NCBI GenBank assembly: GCA_029532625.1
Contig: JARFXM010000010.1
Span: forward strand, 1,364,001-1,428,000
Length of the DNA stretch: 64,000 bases
DNA from: Lomentospora prolificans
Taxonomy: Eukaryota; Ascomycota; Sordariomycetes; Microascales; Microascaceae
Direction of reading: 5' to 3'
The notes beneath the pieces were generated by a model. It searched no databases. It had not been told where the DNA came from and saw only the letters and a program-made list of their open reading frames with translations. Shown here one piece after another: positions 44,993 to 56,168 of the stretch. The first letter of the stretch is position 1, and the number at the start of each line of letters is the position of its first letter. Made by a program: the position numbers and the translations under genes.

Positions 44993-46948
44993 ATGGCGTC
45001 ATATACACCTCCCGAGAAGAGACCTGGCTCTTTCGAGAGCAATCCCGACCGCAGCTCGGAAAACATCGAGAGCGGAGAGGTCCTTCATGTCAACACCCTT
45101 GCGACGGCGCCCGGGACGACGCTGGAGTCGTTCGCACATCTTGACGAGAAGAAGATTCTACGCAAGGTATGTCCCGGCATCTTCCCACCTGTGGATGGTA
45201 GGAGTCTGTTTCTGGCCTAAGAGCTCACCAAGCTTGTCTAGATGGACCTCCGATTGATTCCCATGCTCGCCCTTCTCTACTTGCTCTCTTTCCTCGATCG
45301 TAAGTCAGCAAATTCAACAAATTACTACACGATGCAGGGAACATTTCGTGTTTGACAGACAGAACCTTGTAGGAGGAAATATCGGAAATGCCAAGATCGA
45401 GGGACTCCAGGAAGACCTCGGGATGACGCCCGATCAGTACAATTGGTGCCTCACCGTCTTCTTCTTTACGTACGCCGCATTCGAGGTCCCTTCGAATCTG
45501 CTCCTCAAGAGGCTCCGCCCCAGCATTTGGCTCCCCACCATCATGGTTGCGTGGGGACTCGTCATGACGCTGATGGGCATCGTGAGGAACTACCACGGAC
45601 TCCTGATCTCGCGCATCTTCCTCGGAGTCACGGAAGCAGGCTTGTTCCCTGGTGTTGCCGTATGGCTTTCCTCTCTCCGCCACACTCGAGGCCCGCGCAA
45701 TCATGACTGATGTTGTTTTAACCTTCTAGTACTACCTCACCATGTGGTATTGCCGTCACGAAATCCAACTCCGCCAGGCCCTGTTCTTCTCGGCTGCCTC
45801 CATCGCTGGCGCGTTTAGCGGTCTGCTCGCGTTCGGCATCGCCAAGATGGACGGGATCGGCGGGTTGGAGGGCTGGCGCTGGATCTTCATCCTTGAAGGG
45901 ATAGTTACCGTGCTCATCGCAGCTATGGCCTACTTCACCCTCTACGACTTTCCAGAGACCGCTCCCTTCCTCACCGAGGACGAGCGCGCCTTTGTCGTTT
46001 TCCGATTGAAGTATCAGAGCAGTGTGGGTAAAGGCCAGGAGGGCGTTGTCCGCGTTCCTGAGGCCGAGGAGTTCAAGTGGCAATACGTCTGGGACGCATT
46101 CAAAGACTGGCAGGTTTGGGTTAATATCTTTGTCTACTGGGGCGTAAGTAATCGTCCAACGAGAAGGTATCCCATCCTTTTATACCTGTCGCTAACAGAT
46201 ACCAGATTGTCTGCCCGCTTTACGGAATAAGCCTCTTCCTCCCAACCATCATTAAGAGTCTCGGTTATCAAAGCAGCACGTCCCAGCTCATGACTGTCCC
46301 CATCTATGTCACCGCCGCCATTCTAGCGGTCGCAACCGCGTGGGCTTCTGACCGGGTTGGAAAGAGGAGCGTGTTCATACTTCCACTTCTCTGTGTCATG
46401 GCCGTTGGTTTCACCATGTAAGCTTTTCCCAGAATTCCTCAGCCAGAATCGGGGTGTTCTAAGGTCTAATCCTCCACACCCAGGTGCATCTCAACCAACA
46501 ATCCCAAGGTCGTCTACGGCGGCGTCTTCATTGCAGCCTGTGCCATCTACCCGGCTTTCCCTGGCGTCATCACCTGGCTCGCGAACAACTTGGCTGGGAG
46601 TTACAAACGGAGCGTGGGCATGGCCATCCAGATCGGCGTCGGCAACCTTGGTGGTGTAAGTGTGGCCTTTTTGACCTACGGCTTGACGAAGTCTCTAACA
46701 AAGTTTTGTAGGCTATGGCCTCCAACTTCTATCGTGCCAAGGATTCGCCTCGATACATTATGGGACATGGCCTAGAGCTCGGCTTTATCGGTGCTGGCAT
46801 CATCGCGGCCCTCATCCTCGTTTTTGGATATAACCGCATTAATAAGAGCCGCGAGACACAAACGGCCGGGGGAGCGACAGATCGGTCTACAACTGAGGAG
46901 TTGTCGGCTAAGGGAGATAAGGCTGTTACCTGGAGGTACATGTATTAA
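44993..46948 (+). CDS. MFS transporter, allantoate-permease (Dal5) / anion-cation symporter type
   Basis: Seven exons (44993-45166, 45242-45299, 45373-45659, 45730-46143, 46206-46417, 46484-46655, 46712-46948) give 517 residues. The spliced FLDRGNIGNAKIEG at the end of helix 1 is the hallmark of the Dal5-like family. The TPDQYNWCLTVFFFTYAAFEVPSN segment (here TPDQYNWCLT and FFFTYAAFEVPSN) and the ASDRVGKRS loop also match. Twelve membrane helices can be traced. Members carry organic anions such as allantoate, nicotinate, pantothenate and tartrate across the plasma membrane. The substrate here is unknown and is probably the precursor handled by the neighbouring dehydrogenase. The second exon is only 58 nt and its acceptor is fixed by the GNIGN motif. 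Confidence 0.92.
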
Positions 46949-47858
46949 GCGATATTGACGATTGGGCATATGCTTCCTGGCTTTCTGTTTTGCGGCCTGG
47001 ATCAGCGGGCGCACCTACAGATTCCTGCGAGAGGCCGGCCCTGATTCAGGGCTCGTTATTTCCATAACCTATGACATTTATCACCCATATATTATACCGC
47101 CTTTATACTAAAATGAACTTGCTGCTATCCATTTGGGCCAATAATTGCCTTTAAAAAAACCTGCTTCCCTCTGTTTGCCCCGTATTCGAGTCGCCGGCAA
47201 GATTGCTAATCTTTGGCAGGTGAGGGCATACTTTCCTACAACATGCCACTCTCGACCATAACAGTTCTCAGAGAGTGGAAATAGAAACTAGGCATAAATT
47301 AGGAATAATAAGACATATTTGCCCTCGGTCGCCCATCTAGTAGTCGGATTCGAGCTCTCACGGGCTTCATTCTCTCAAGGCTATCTATCTATTATTGCCG
47401 GGTGACTGCTTGCCTTATATCGAAAATCGGACTTGGTGGGGACATAAGCTGCGCACGTGATGAAAATTGGGGGCATTTTTAGCAGCAACACCCTAAATTT
47501 CATCCAGTGATTAACTATTGACTTCTGTGAACCGAAGCGCGTTTCGCGTCCGCCAGGCCTATTCTTCCCTCTGCGATGCCCCAGACGACTATGGTAGGGC
47601 GCCGAGGTTACCGATTAGATATTTCTAAGGCCGGTTTAGATATTATATGTGCGGAAGTTTAGGTATTCCGACAGAGAAGGATCTCGATATATCATCTCAT
47701 GCCACATGCTGCCTTGGTGCCTTCCCGTAGTTGCTCCCCCTCCCCCGTTCGCGACTCTCGCTCGCATCGCAACCCCTTGATATCTCAGGACCCTAGACTT
47801 TCCCCCCAAGGCGCCCTTTCCATGATACTTTCTAATTGCCTCCTGAGAGCGTGGCACC
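46949..47858. other. Intergenic between the transporter and topoisomerase III genes
   Basis: No gene is seen. It holds the transporter 3' flank and the promoter of top3. Both neighbours are on the plus strand. Confidence 0.6.
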
Positions 47859-50190
47859 ATGAAGGTCCTTTGCGTTGCCGAAAAACCGTCAATATCGAAG
47901 GCGGTAGCTGACCATCTCTCTGGTGGGAGCAAGCAAATGGTCAGTCACCATCCGAGGATTGCCTAGTATGTCTCGCTTTGCCAGAGCTCTAATACCGTCT
48001 TAGCATAACACGCGAGTCAAGTTTATTAAGAACTATACCTTCGACTTCGACTTCGGCCAGCCATGGGGCCGGTGCTCGGTGGTCATGACCTGCGTCACTG
48101 GCCATTTGACCGGCATGGTGTTTCCCGCCGCTTTCTCGAACTGGACGTATCCACCTCCGGATAGCTTGTTCACCGCACCCGTCACTACCCAAGTCGACGA
48201 TGTAAGTTACAGGCCATGAAACCTGCCGCCACAAGCTTGCTAATACGGTTCGTCGGCGCTTTCAGGACAAGAAGAGCATAGCTGCCAACATCGAGTCGCA
48301 AGCCCGCTCCTGCCAGGCTCTTGTAATATGGACCGATTGCGATCGCGAAGGGGAGCATATCGGAAGCGAGATTCGAAGCGCGGCCATGAGGGGAAATAGG
48401 AATCTCCAGGTCAAGCGGGCAAGGTTCAGCAATATCGAGAGAGCGTGAGTGTTTGATATGCTGCTGAAAACCTTTTGTAAAGCCTAGGAAAGCCGTCGCA
48501 TACTTATGGTTCTCAATAGACACGTCATATCGGCCGCGAGGCGGCTTGTGGGCCTTGATGAACGACAAGTTCACGCCGTCGAGGCGAGAATAGAATTGGA
48601 CTTGAGAATCGGCTTCGCCTTTACTCGGTTCATTACCAACTCCCTCAGGACGCTTGGTGGGCCCTTGGGGGATAAGGTCCTTAGCTACGGTAGGGTCTTC
48701 CTCTCTGTCCTGTTTTCAAGCTTCGTACTCTTCCCCAGCATTCTGATGTCTAGTGATAGGCGCCTGTCAATTTCCCACCCTAGGTTTCGTCGTGGAACGA
48801 TATTTCCGGGTCAAGGACTTTGTTCCGGAACCCTTCTGGACTATCAAGGTGAAATACAACCGCAAGGGTATCGATGTCAATTTTAGTTGGGCGAGAAATC
48901 GCCTTTTTGATAGGCTTGCCGTCATCATCCTTTATGAACGATGCCTTACTGCCAAGATCGCAAAGGTGACCAAGGTGCAAGAACGCCCAACCAGGAAGTT
49001 TAAACCCCTGCCTCTTACAACAGTCGAGCTCCAGAAGGCAGCGACTCGACTGCTGCGGATGACTGGTCAGCAGGCCATGACGGTTGCTGAGGCGTTGTAT
49101 AACAGGGGATTCATCAGCTACCCTAGGACAGAAACGGATCGATTCGACAAGAGCATGGACTTACGTGCATTATGCCGCAAGCAAACCCAGGATAATAGAT
49201 GGGGTACTTTTGCACAGGGCCTTGTTGATGGTGGCTTCAACCAACCAAGAGAGGGCCGTCACGACGATAAAGCGCACCCCCCTATTCACCCAGTCACTTA
49301 CGCCGCCCCCTCGGTCCTAAACCAGGACGAAGCTCGCCTTTACGAATACGTAGTGCGAAGATTCCTTGGATGTTGCTCGGATGACGCCAAGGGCCTTGCT
49401 ACCGATATAGAGATCAACTACGGCGGGGAAACGTTCTCTGCCCATGGCGTCATCGTGCTAGAGAGGAATTATCTAGATGTGTTTGTCTATGAAAAATGGA
49501 ACAGCAGTGCGGAGCTCCCCAAATTCGCCGTGGGGGAACAGTTCCAGCCAACCGAGGCCATGATGGCCGAGGGGCAGACGTCGCGGCCCAACTACCTAAC
49601 GGAGGCGGATCTTATCGCCTTGATGGATGCAAATGGTATCGGCACGGACGCCACCATGGCAGAACATATCCAAAAGATTCAGGATAGGCAATATGTTGAC
49701 GTGGTCAATATTCGCGACAACCAAAACGGGGACGATGGCGGGGATGATGAAGATGACACGCCCCCTGCTCGTGGCGGACGAAGTGCCCGAGGTGGCCGTG
49801 GCAGCCGAGCCGCCTCTCGAGGACGGGGTGGAGGCGCAGGATCTTCTGGTGGACGAGGCAAGACGGGAAAGTATTTCGTGCCTACAAAGCTTGGCGTCGC
49901 CCTCATCCTAGGATTCGACCGGATGAACTTCGAGACAAGTCTAGGCAAGCCGTTTTTACGGAGGGAGATGGAGTTGAAGATGAAGGCTATATGCGAAGGT
50001 CGTACCACCAAGACGGCTGTCCTCCAGGAAAGTATTGGGCAGTACCGGCGCGTGTTTATTCAGTCTCAAGAGAAAGTCAACGTTTTGAAGTCGGTAAGTA
50101 CCCACATCACCTCGACTTTACATATTCTTTTGCTAATAACTTTGGATCGTTGGCGTCGTACAGGCGTGCCAGGAATTTGTCTTTGGCTGA
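47859..50190 (+). CDS. top3: DNA topoisomerase III (type IA)
   Basis: Six exons (47859-47939, 48004-48201, 48266-48444, 48520-48689, 48760-50093, 50164-50190) give 662 residues, near the yeast length of 656. The enzyme decatenates DNA with the RecQ helicase and Rmi1 and dissolves double Holliday junctions. The N-terminal TOPRIM domain has AEKPS (about residues 8-12) and the metal site DCDREGE at 117-123. The nucleophile is Tyr330 in GFISYPRTETD. The strand-passage core includes HPPIHP. An RGG/RGR-rich segment (about residues 545-575) follows an acidic patch, then about 80 core-like residues before a short last exon. Splicing of the first intron is the least certain join. Confidence 0.94.
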
Positions 50191-52091
50191 AAGCGCAGGC
50201 GCATTACGTGTCGGGGGGAACAGACCATAAATGTATGTGGCTTGCACAGCTGGCTCTTGGCCGCCGGGGCCGGTGTATAGGTCTACTTTACAGTCGGTTT
50301 ACCAGGATGCTGTCCGATCATCAGGATTGTTACTTGATCTCGTCGCTGGGTCGTTTTGCCATCCGCGCGGCCATCATCGATAGTCAGGATAATCAGGTCA
50401 CGCACCCCAACAACTTGGCTTTTGGGCAACAATAAGAGTGGACGATTGTCCCGCAAATAACGTCAAACACCATCGGCAGTGCTACAGCGAGGGAACTTGG
50501 CCATTCATGGATGCATACCCCGCCACAGGTCACCATTCGGCAGGACGTCGCAACGATGGAGTTGTGCTGAGAGGAGCGGGGTGGAATTGCACATCGGGCC
50601 AGCGGTGCGGTCACGATCAAGTATTCACGGCAACCGAGGATCCCGCCTGTCTCGTTTGAGTTCCGAATCGGCTGACTCTCGCCGGACTTTCCCCGCGCGA
50701 ACGCGTAGGCATCAAAATGCCTTGGTCCAACCCATCTAGACAGAGAATAGGTACACACAGACGCCCTCCCCTTCCGGCCTCCAGGTCAAACGCCTCTTGT
50801 GACTATGCATGGTGCATCAACGTGGGGTAAGATCAATGGATGATGGGCTACACGGGGCATCGAATGAACGAAGTGCCTGATTTAGAATTGAAGCGAGTTC
50901 CTAATTCGGAGGGCCGTCTCCAGTACGACATCCCCCCGGTGCGACATCAACTTCACAAGATACTAAGCCGAGTAGCCGCAAGGCCCACCTGTGGTCGGCG
51001 TCCTGCTTCTGCTACTGACGGCTTTCGATGTAAGACAGCGCCGAGGCCGGTGGTTGGAGGGTGAGGGGTGTGAAGCGACGGAAAGTCAACGCGTTGGCCT
51101 CCTGCTCGTTTGGTCCAACACAAATCCCCGGGGGATTTATGAGCTTATGTACACCACCCCCTGGCGCAGGACCAATCAGGATCGAGGCCATCCAACGTGA
51201 TGGTTGCCATCCTCCCAATTCGGACAGAGCAGCCCATCTACATCACTCGACTAGCTTGGCGACACAATTTTGCCTTTCTTCGTCGCGATTAGAAGCGCTT
51301 GTGAAATGAATGACCGACCGTGTCCACGAACTCTGATCCGAGGGCTTGATTGGAAGGCGGCCAGCGAAGATCTCCTTATTCAAGGTTCAGATGTGATGCG
51401 CTAATTTTCTCTTTGAGCCATTTTGATGAATGAAGAGCCAAGATAGTAACTCGATGCGTTGTTAATGGGGATCGGATCACCCATCGCACTAGTTCTGGTC
51501 GCATCGCGGCTTTTTCTTGGAGACAATCACTCACTCTTGCCTTTCACTTACACCCCGTACCCCGATCACACGCCAGGTATAGACCGGCGAGCTGCAACCA
51601 CCTGGGCCGACCTGATAATTTTGCGGAGTATCATTGTGTGGCTTGTCTAATGATAGCTGATACTAATGGGGCCCTGGGTTTCCGGCTTCTTCCGTCAGAT
51701 TCCCGACGCGACTACAGCTGATGAGCACAGTCGCCCCCATGTCCTGATTTGCGAGGCCGCATCGCCCACCCGTTACTGGCTGGGAATGAGGAAAAAAAGA
51801 AACAGAAGCCCAAGTTCATCAACGTCGCATCTCTGCGAGGATCGGCCAGACATGTTTGCAAACACTTGTTGGGCTAGCGGGAAGCCCAGCACAGCGGACT
51901 GCCTGCGAGGAGCGATGAGGAAATGTGTCATTGATATGCGCTGCCGAATGTCTCGGGCAACGACAGATAAGCATTGTGGCTCAGATCGGGCCCTGCATCT
52001 TCGTATAGCGAAATTCGACTCGAGATTTTGTTGAAAGATACCAGCGACTCCATCACAATAATATTGTGACCGCAGGTTTTAGGGCTGGGGC

Positions 52092-52117
52092 TTTTTTTTT
52101 TTTTTTTTTTTTTTTTT
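52092..52117. repeat. T26 homopolymer
   Basis: A run of about twenty-six T in non-coding DNA. The exact length is uncertain. Confidence 0.8.
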
Positions 52118-54846
52118 CCAATCCCTCTTCTCTTTCGTGAAACGTGCCCTACTATCGTCGTTAAGAATACACAAATTCCTAGCATCGAGGGCTACTCTTT
52201 GCTTCCCATGGGATCAAATGGCAGGTTCACGCGCGTCATTGTGCCTGCTTCCTCGGGTTCGAGTGTATTCTGACGATGCCACGCGATAGAATCACACCCA
52301 ACGAACCATGCTCGGCCAAGGAAGAAGAAAACCCGAGGATAAGATTCCAAAACAAGGAAGGAAACGGAACCAGTAGCGCTGCATCGTGAAAAAAAAAATC
52401 AATACCACTAAAACACTACACTCCGTCATGATGAGAGACGAACATCACTCCCCTCCTTCATGCTCAATGCTCCCCTCTGCGAACTTTTGCCCTACCCTAT
52501 CGCATGGAGCAAAGCAGGGCACGAGGCGAGGGGAGCAGCAGCCCGCGATAGTGTCATTGTCCCCACAGGAGCCGCTACACAAAATATTACGCCCACACAA
52601 TTCATCGCAAACATGCACACACTCACACACAGACGGCAAAAAGATTTCGACTCGGCTGAGATAAGAGGGGAAATTTAATAGGGACGTCACGCCGGCCGGG
52701 TGCTAAAATAGTACGGAGCCCAAGCCCTTAGCGCCTGGAGCTGATTGAGGGGGTGGAGGACCTATGCCAGTGGATCTCATCTTGATCCATCGCTTGGCTG
52801 GCTATTTAGTCTCACAATGGCGAAAAATTACGACGCTATTGGACCCTAGAGGGATGCGCGGAAATGGGAAAGTGAGAGAAGACGATGGAGCCAAAAAGCC
52901 ATTTGGCTGGCGGTGCGTCGCGGTGAACGAGGGTTTCAAGTTGGCTTGCGGATGGACTCCGCGTTCTGACTCACTAACCCTTATGCTGATGAGCTCTCCA
53001 CTATTGCAACTATTGCCAGCAATCCACCACCCAGTGCGCCAAGAGGGAAGTAACAAAATACCCGAAGGCCCTCACTTTTCTTTGTGATTTTACACATATT
53101 AGAGGCGATGTCTTCGGGGCATTTTGCGCCCGGCCATCACGAACTCGAGCCTGATTATCCGCCCTGCCGTCATCTAAATAATTATAGCACAGCGGGAGGC
53201 ATGGCAACAGCATGCTCTTTAGACCAGATGGGGCGCACGGAGAAGCCGGAAGGGAGTACACGCATGTACGAGGAGTGCCTTCTACGACAAACACTCTGGC
53301 CGGCTTCTGTGGGCTTCGCTTGCTGCATGCACTTTTCTTTTTGGCCCGGAAGGGGTTGGCATCCTGGCCTTGGGAATGTATCATGTACAGTACTTGCATG
53401 TACCCAGCCAGCAGCAAGCTGGATCCACCTCTCTGGCCCCAGAAGTCGAAGGAGAAGCTGGGCTGGAACTCCCCTAGTGTCCGCGGAAGGTAGTGAATAT
53501 GTACCGAAATTATTAGCAATGCTGCTACCCCATACCGGACTTGTACCCGAGGTAAGTAACGAAACGGGAGCGAGCGACGGAAAGATGTGGATACATAGTC
53601 ACAGAAATGGGGGACTCGTGGTCGGGAGACGTACCAGATACCACTTTTCCCCCAGATTACGGGAGTACTGGGCTTGGCCCTTTTGGTAAATGGTACGGCC
53701 CAGATACGTGAACGCCCACACACAACTCTTTTTACTTTATTTGAGCACCAGGTGTACATCTCGTCATCGTACGGTCCCAGCCTAGGGCTTGGTGGAAGCA
53801 CACGGAGCAAGGCAGCAGCGAAGGAAGCCAGCTGGAAGAAGTACTCAGCAAACACTCCATTAGCCCGGGTACCTTGATATGAAGGCAGGCTTGTAGCGGA
53901 TACAAAGTAAGTTGCCCGCAACACTAAGGTTTTATAGTGGCTAAACTTGAGTTATCTCGTACCTCCTCTATCGATGACCACCAGAGCAAGTACAACGTGC
54001 TGGAATGAGTGGAATCAGGGCGCAGGAAATGGGGAATGGGTGAGACGCGGATTGCGACTGGAAGATTGGCATGGAGGTTTGGTTTGGTTCTTGTCGTCGT
54101 TGTAATAGTCGTCGTCAATGGCGTGTGCTAGCCGCATCTGTCTCCCCTCACGCCTTCCTTCTCGAAAGCGGGATTATAGGCAAAGTGGGACAAAAGAAAT
54201 ACGGGGTCCATGGTTTTATATTCGTATACTTGCGTAATAGTGCTAGACGGCGATAATTGCTCCCAGCCAGCCATATTGGCGCAGCCATTTGCAGGGCAGG
54301 AACAGCCCATGGGTGTGTATTCAAGTTCCATTTGGCGTACCGATGCACCTGGGCTGTGGTGTGCAACTGCCCAGGTGTGTGGACGGAGAGAGAGTGTGTG
54401 CCCGGCGTTCCCTGCCTGGCACCTGTCCTCGTGCATGTGCAGGGCCTCCAGTCGTCTCCCGGTCCAACCCAACACCCAACAGTGTGCAAGCATTATCTAT
54501 ATACACGGCAATGCCGCGACGCCTCGCTGATCCTCCTTCTTTGTTTTTTCTCTCCAAAGCAACTAACAACGATAAACAACGAACGATTTAATTTTGTTTC
54601 CTTTTGAGAGCCACCTGTCGCCAGTCCAGAATAATTGCGCCAGTATTGCCGGACAGTTCATTTTCCCTCTTTTGAAGTCGGATATTCTATTAGTCTCTCC
54701 CCAGACTTGTCTGATCCGATTTTAACTGTTTCCATATCGACGGTTCCGACGCAAGATTTTAGTAAGGCAACTCCCGCTCTTTCATCTCCTTCACCCCCTT
54801 GTTCCTTTATTTTATTTTTCGCCCTCCCCTATCTCCCAAAGGAGGA

Positions 54847-54981
54847 ATGTCGCGCTCCGACCGCTTGTGACTCAAGCTCATTCCACCATACATGCCCCTT
54901 GAGCATCATAATAGTTTTCCCTCTTTCCATTTCCCCATCAACAACAACACAACAATACATTTCCACATAGCCGAATTTTGA
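54847..54981 (+). promoter_or_regulatory. Two short upstream open reading frames in the Stb3 leader
   Basis: A seven-codon frame (54847-54870) and a 29-codon frame (54892-54981) both start with ATG and end before the main start at 55095. If the CT-rich leader is transcribed, ribosomes would meet both before the main frame. Whether they are in the mRNA cannot be told from sequence alone. Confidence 0.4.
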
Positions 54982-55094
54982 ATTTCTGCGTCGCCTTAGT
55001 CTCTGCTTTTGAAGGAGCCGAAATTTAACCTTTGTTCTCTTCCGTTTCTTCTAGAATCGACACTACCAGCGTCTTAATCTGACCCAACGGAACA

Positions 55095-56168
55095 ATGGCG
55101 TCACCGGCCTCTGCTGCTCGCGATATTCCCATGGCCTCCTTGAGCCGAGACAACTTAACTGTTGTAGCGGCTCGGAGTGTCACTGGAGCTGTGACACGAT
55201 CTCAACCTCTGCCGACTCCCCCCAACTCCATCTCTCCTGCCTTGCCCCCCCACGGGCTCAAGGCCCAACTACAGAAGGCGAAGCTCGAGCCCATCGACTC
55301 GGACCTGGACCTGCAGGACGACCAGGCCTCACATGAAGGGTCCGGCCTCGCCGCTTTCGAATCAGCCGGAGCCATCACCAGCACCATGCTGGCCAAATAC
55401 CATCTGCCAGAGATCCTGCTCAACCACGGTCCGCTGGCCATCCGCCACATCATGGGCTACCTCACCACATCGGTGCCCGGCTTCGCCGGTATTCCGCCGA
55501 CAAAGGCACGAAGGCTAGTAGTAGGAGCGCTGGAGGGTCGGGGTGGAGAGGGAGGAGGTGCGGAAGGGGATGTGGAGTTCGAGAAGGTTGGCTGGGGGAG
55601 GTGGGACGCCAAGCAGCGAGGACACCCGTCCCGCAACAACCGCAACTCGCCCCCCAACAGTCGCGATTCCTCGGTCGCGTCGGGCATCCCCATCACCAAA
55701 GGGACCGCGTGGGCCGTCGACAGGGCGCGACTAAACGCGTCGTCGAGCATGGGCGATTCGGTCGTGTTCTCGCACGACGACCGCGACATCTGCATGGCAG
55801 AGAATGAGGCTGACAACATGTCACTGGATGATTCGGCATCGGCCTCGTGCTCTGAGGCACCCGACGACGACGACGACATGGTCATGAGAGACGACCCCGA
55901 CGATGTCACCGACGACGAAGATTGGGCCGCCATCGGCGCCGCTGCACTTCGCGCAGGTTCATACCCGAACCAAGCAGCCGCCGCGGCTCACCGCAATCAC
56001 CTTGATTCTCATGTATATAATGGCGGCGGACTTAGGTCATTCTCGGCCACGGCCGGTATGGCCCGTTCGCTGCAACCCGCAAATATCGACTTTTCCGCGT
56101 TGGGATCTACTTCCGACGCTCAGGAGCGTGAAGCCGTCGAGGCGCTCCTCCAACTCCGTTCTGTATAA
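55095..56168 (+). CDS. stb3: Stb3, Sin3-binding and RRPE-binding regulator
   Basis: A single exon of 357 residues. The Stb3 (putative Sin3-binding) domain covers about residues 92-150 and includes AKYHLPEILLNHGPLAIRHI (about 100-119), LTTSVPGFAGIP and KARRLVVGALEGR. In yeast, Stb3 binds the ribosomal RNA processing element of ribosome-biogenesis promoters and recruits the Sin3/Rpd3 deacetylase when TORC1 is low. Outside the domain the protein is Ser/Ala/Pro-rich, with a strong acidic stretch (about 255-280) and a conserved-looking C-terminal DFSALGS end. It is probably nuclear when repressing. The start ACAATGG is the first ATG after the leader and has good context. Confidence 0.92.
   Translation: MASPASAARDIPMASLSRDNLTVVAARSVTGAVTRSQPLPTPPNSISPALPPHGLKAQLQKAKLEPIDSDLDLQDDQASHEGSGLAAFESAGAITSTMLAKYHLPEILLNHGPLAIRHIMGYLTTSVPGFAGIPPTKARRLVVGALEGRGGEGGGAEGDVEFEKVGWGRWDAKQRGHPSRNNRNSPPNSRDSSVASGIPITKGTAWAVDRARLNASSSMGDSVVFSHDDRDICMAENEADNMSLDDSASASCSEAPDDDDDMVMRDDPDDVTDDEDWAAIGAAALRAGSYPNQAAAAAHRNHLDSHVYNGGGLRSFSATAGMARSLQPANIDFSALGSTSDAQEREAVEALLQLRSV

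Larger units (their letters stand above)
50191..55094. other. About 4.9 kb without a convincing gene
   Basis: Long frames exist (minus 53010-53924, plus 53084-53689) but they overlap each other on opposite strands, lack an ATG or domains, and look accidental. A T26 tract lies at about 52092-52117. GCCAGC words occur near 53403 and 54266. The last about 500 bp (54600-55094) is CT-rich and reads like the transcribed leader of the Stb3 gene. Confidence 0.5.

Noticed and set aside
53010..53924. 304-codon open frame on the minus strand, overlapped by a 201-codon frame on the plus strand (53084-53689)
   Set aside because: The minus frame has no ATG near its start, neither product shows a domain or fungal-gene splice context, and the two overlap on opposite strands. 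Chance frames of this size are expected in GC-rich DNA.
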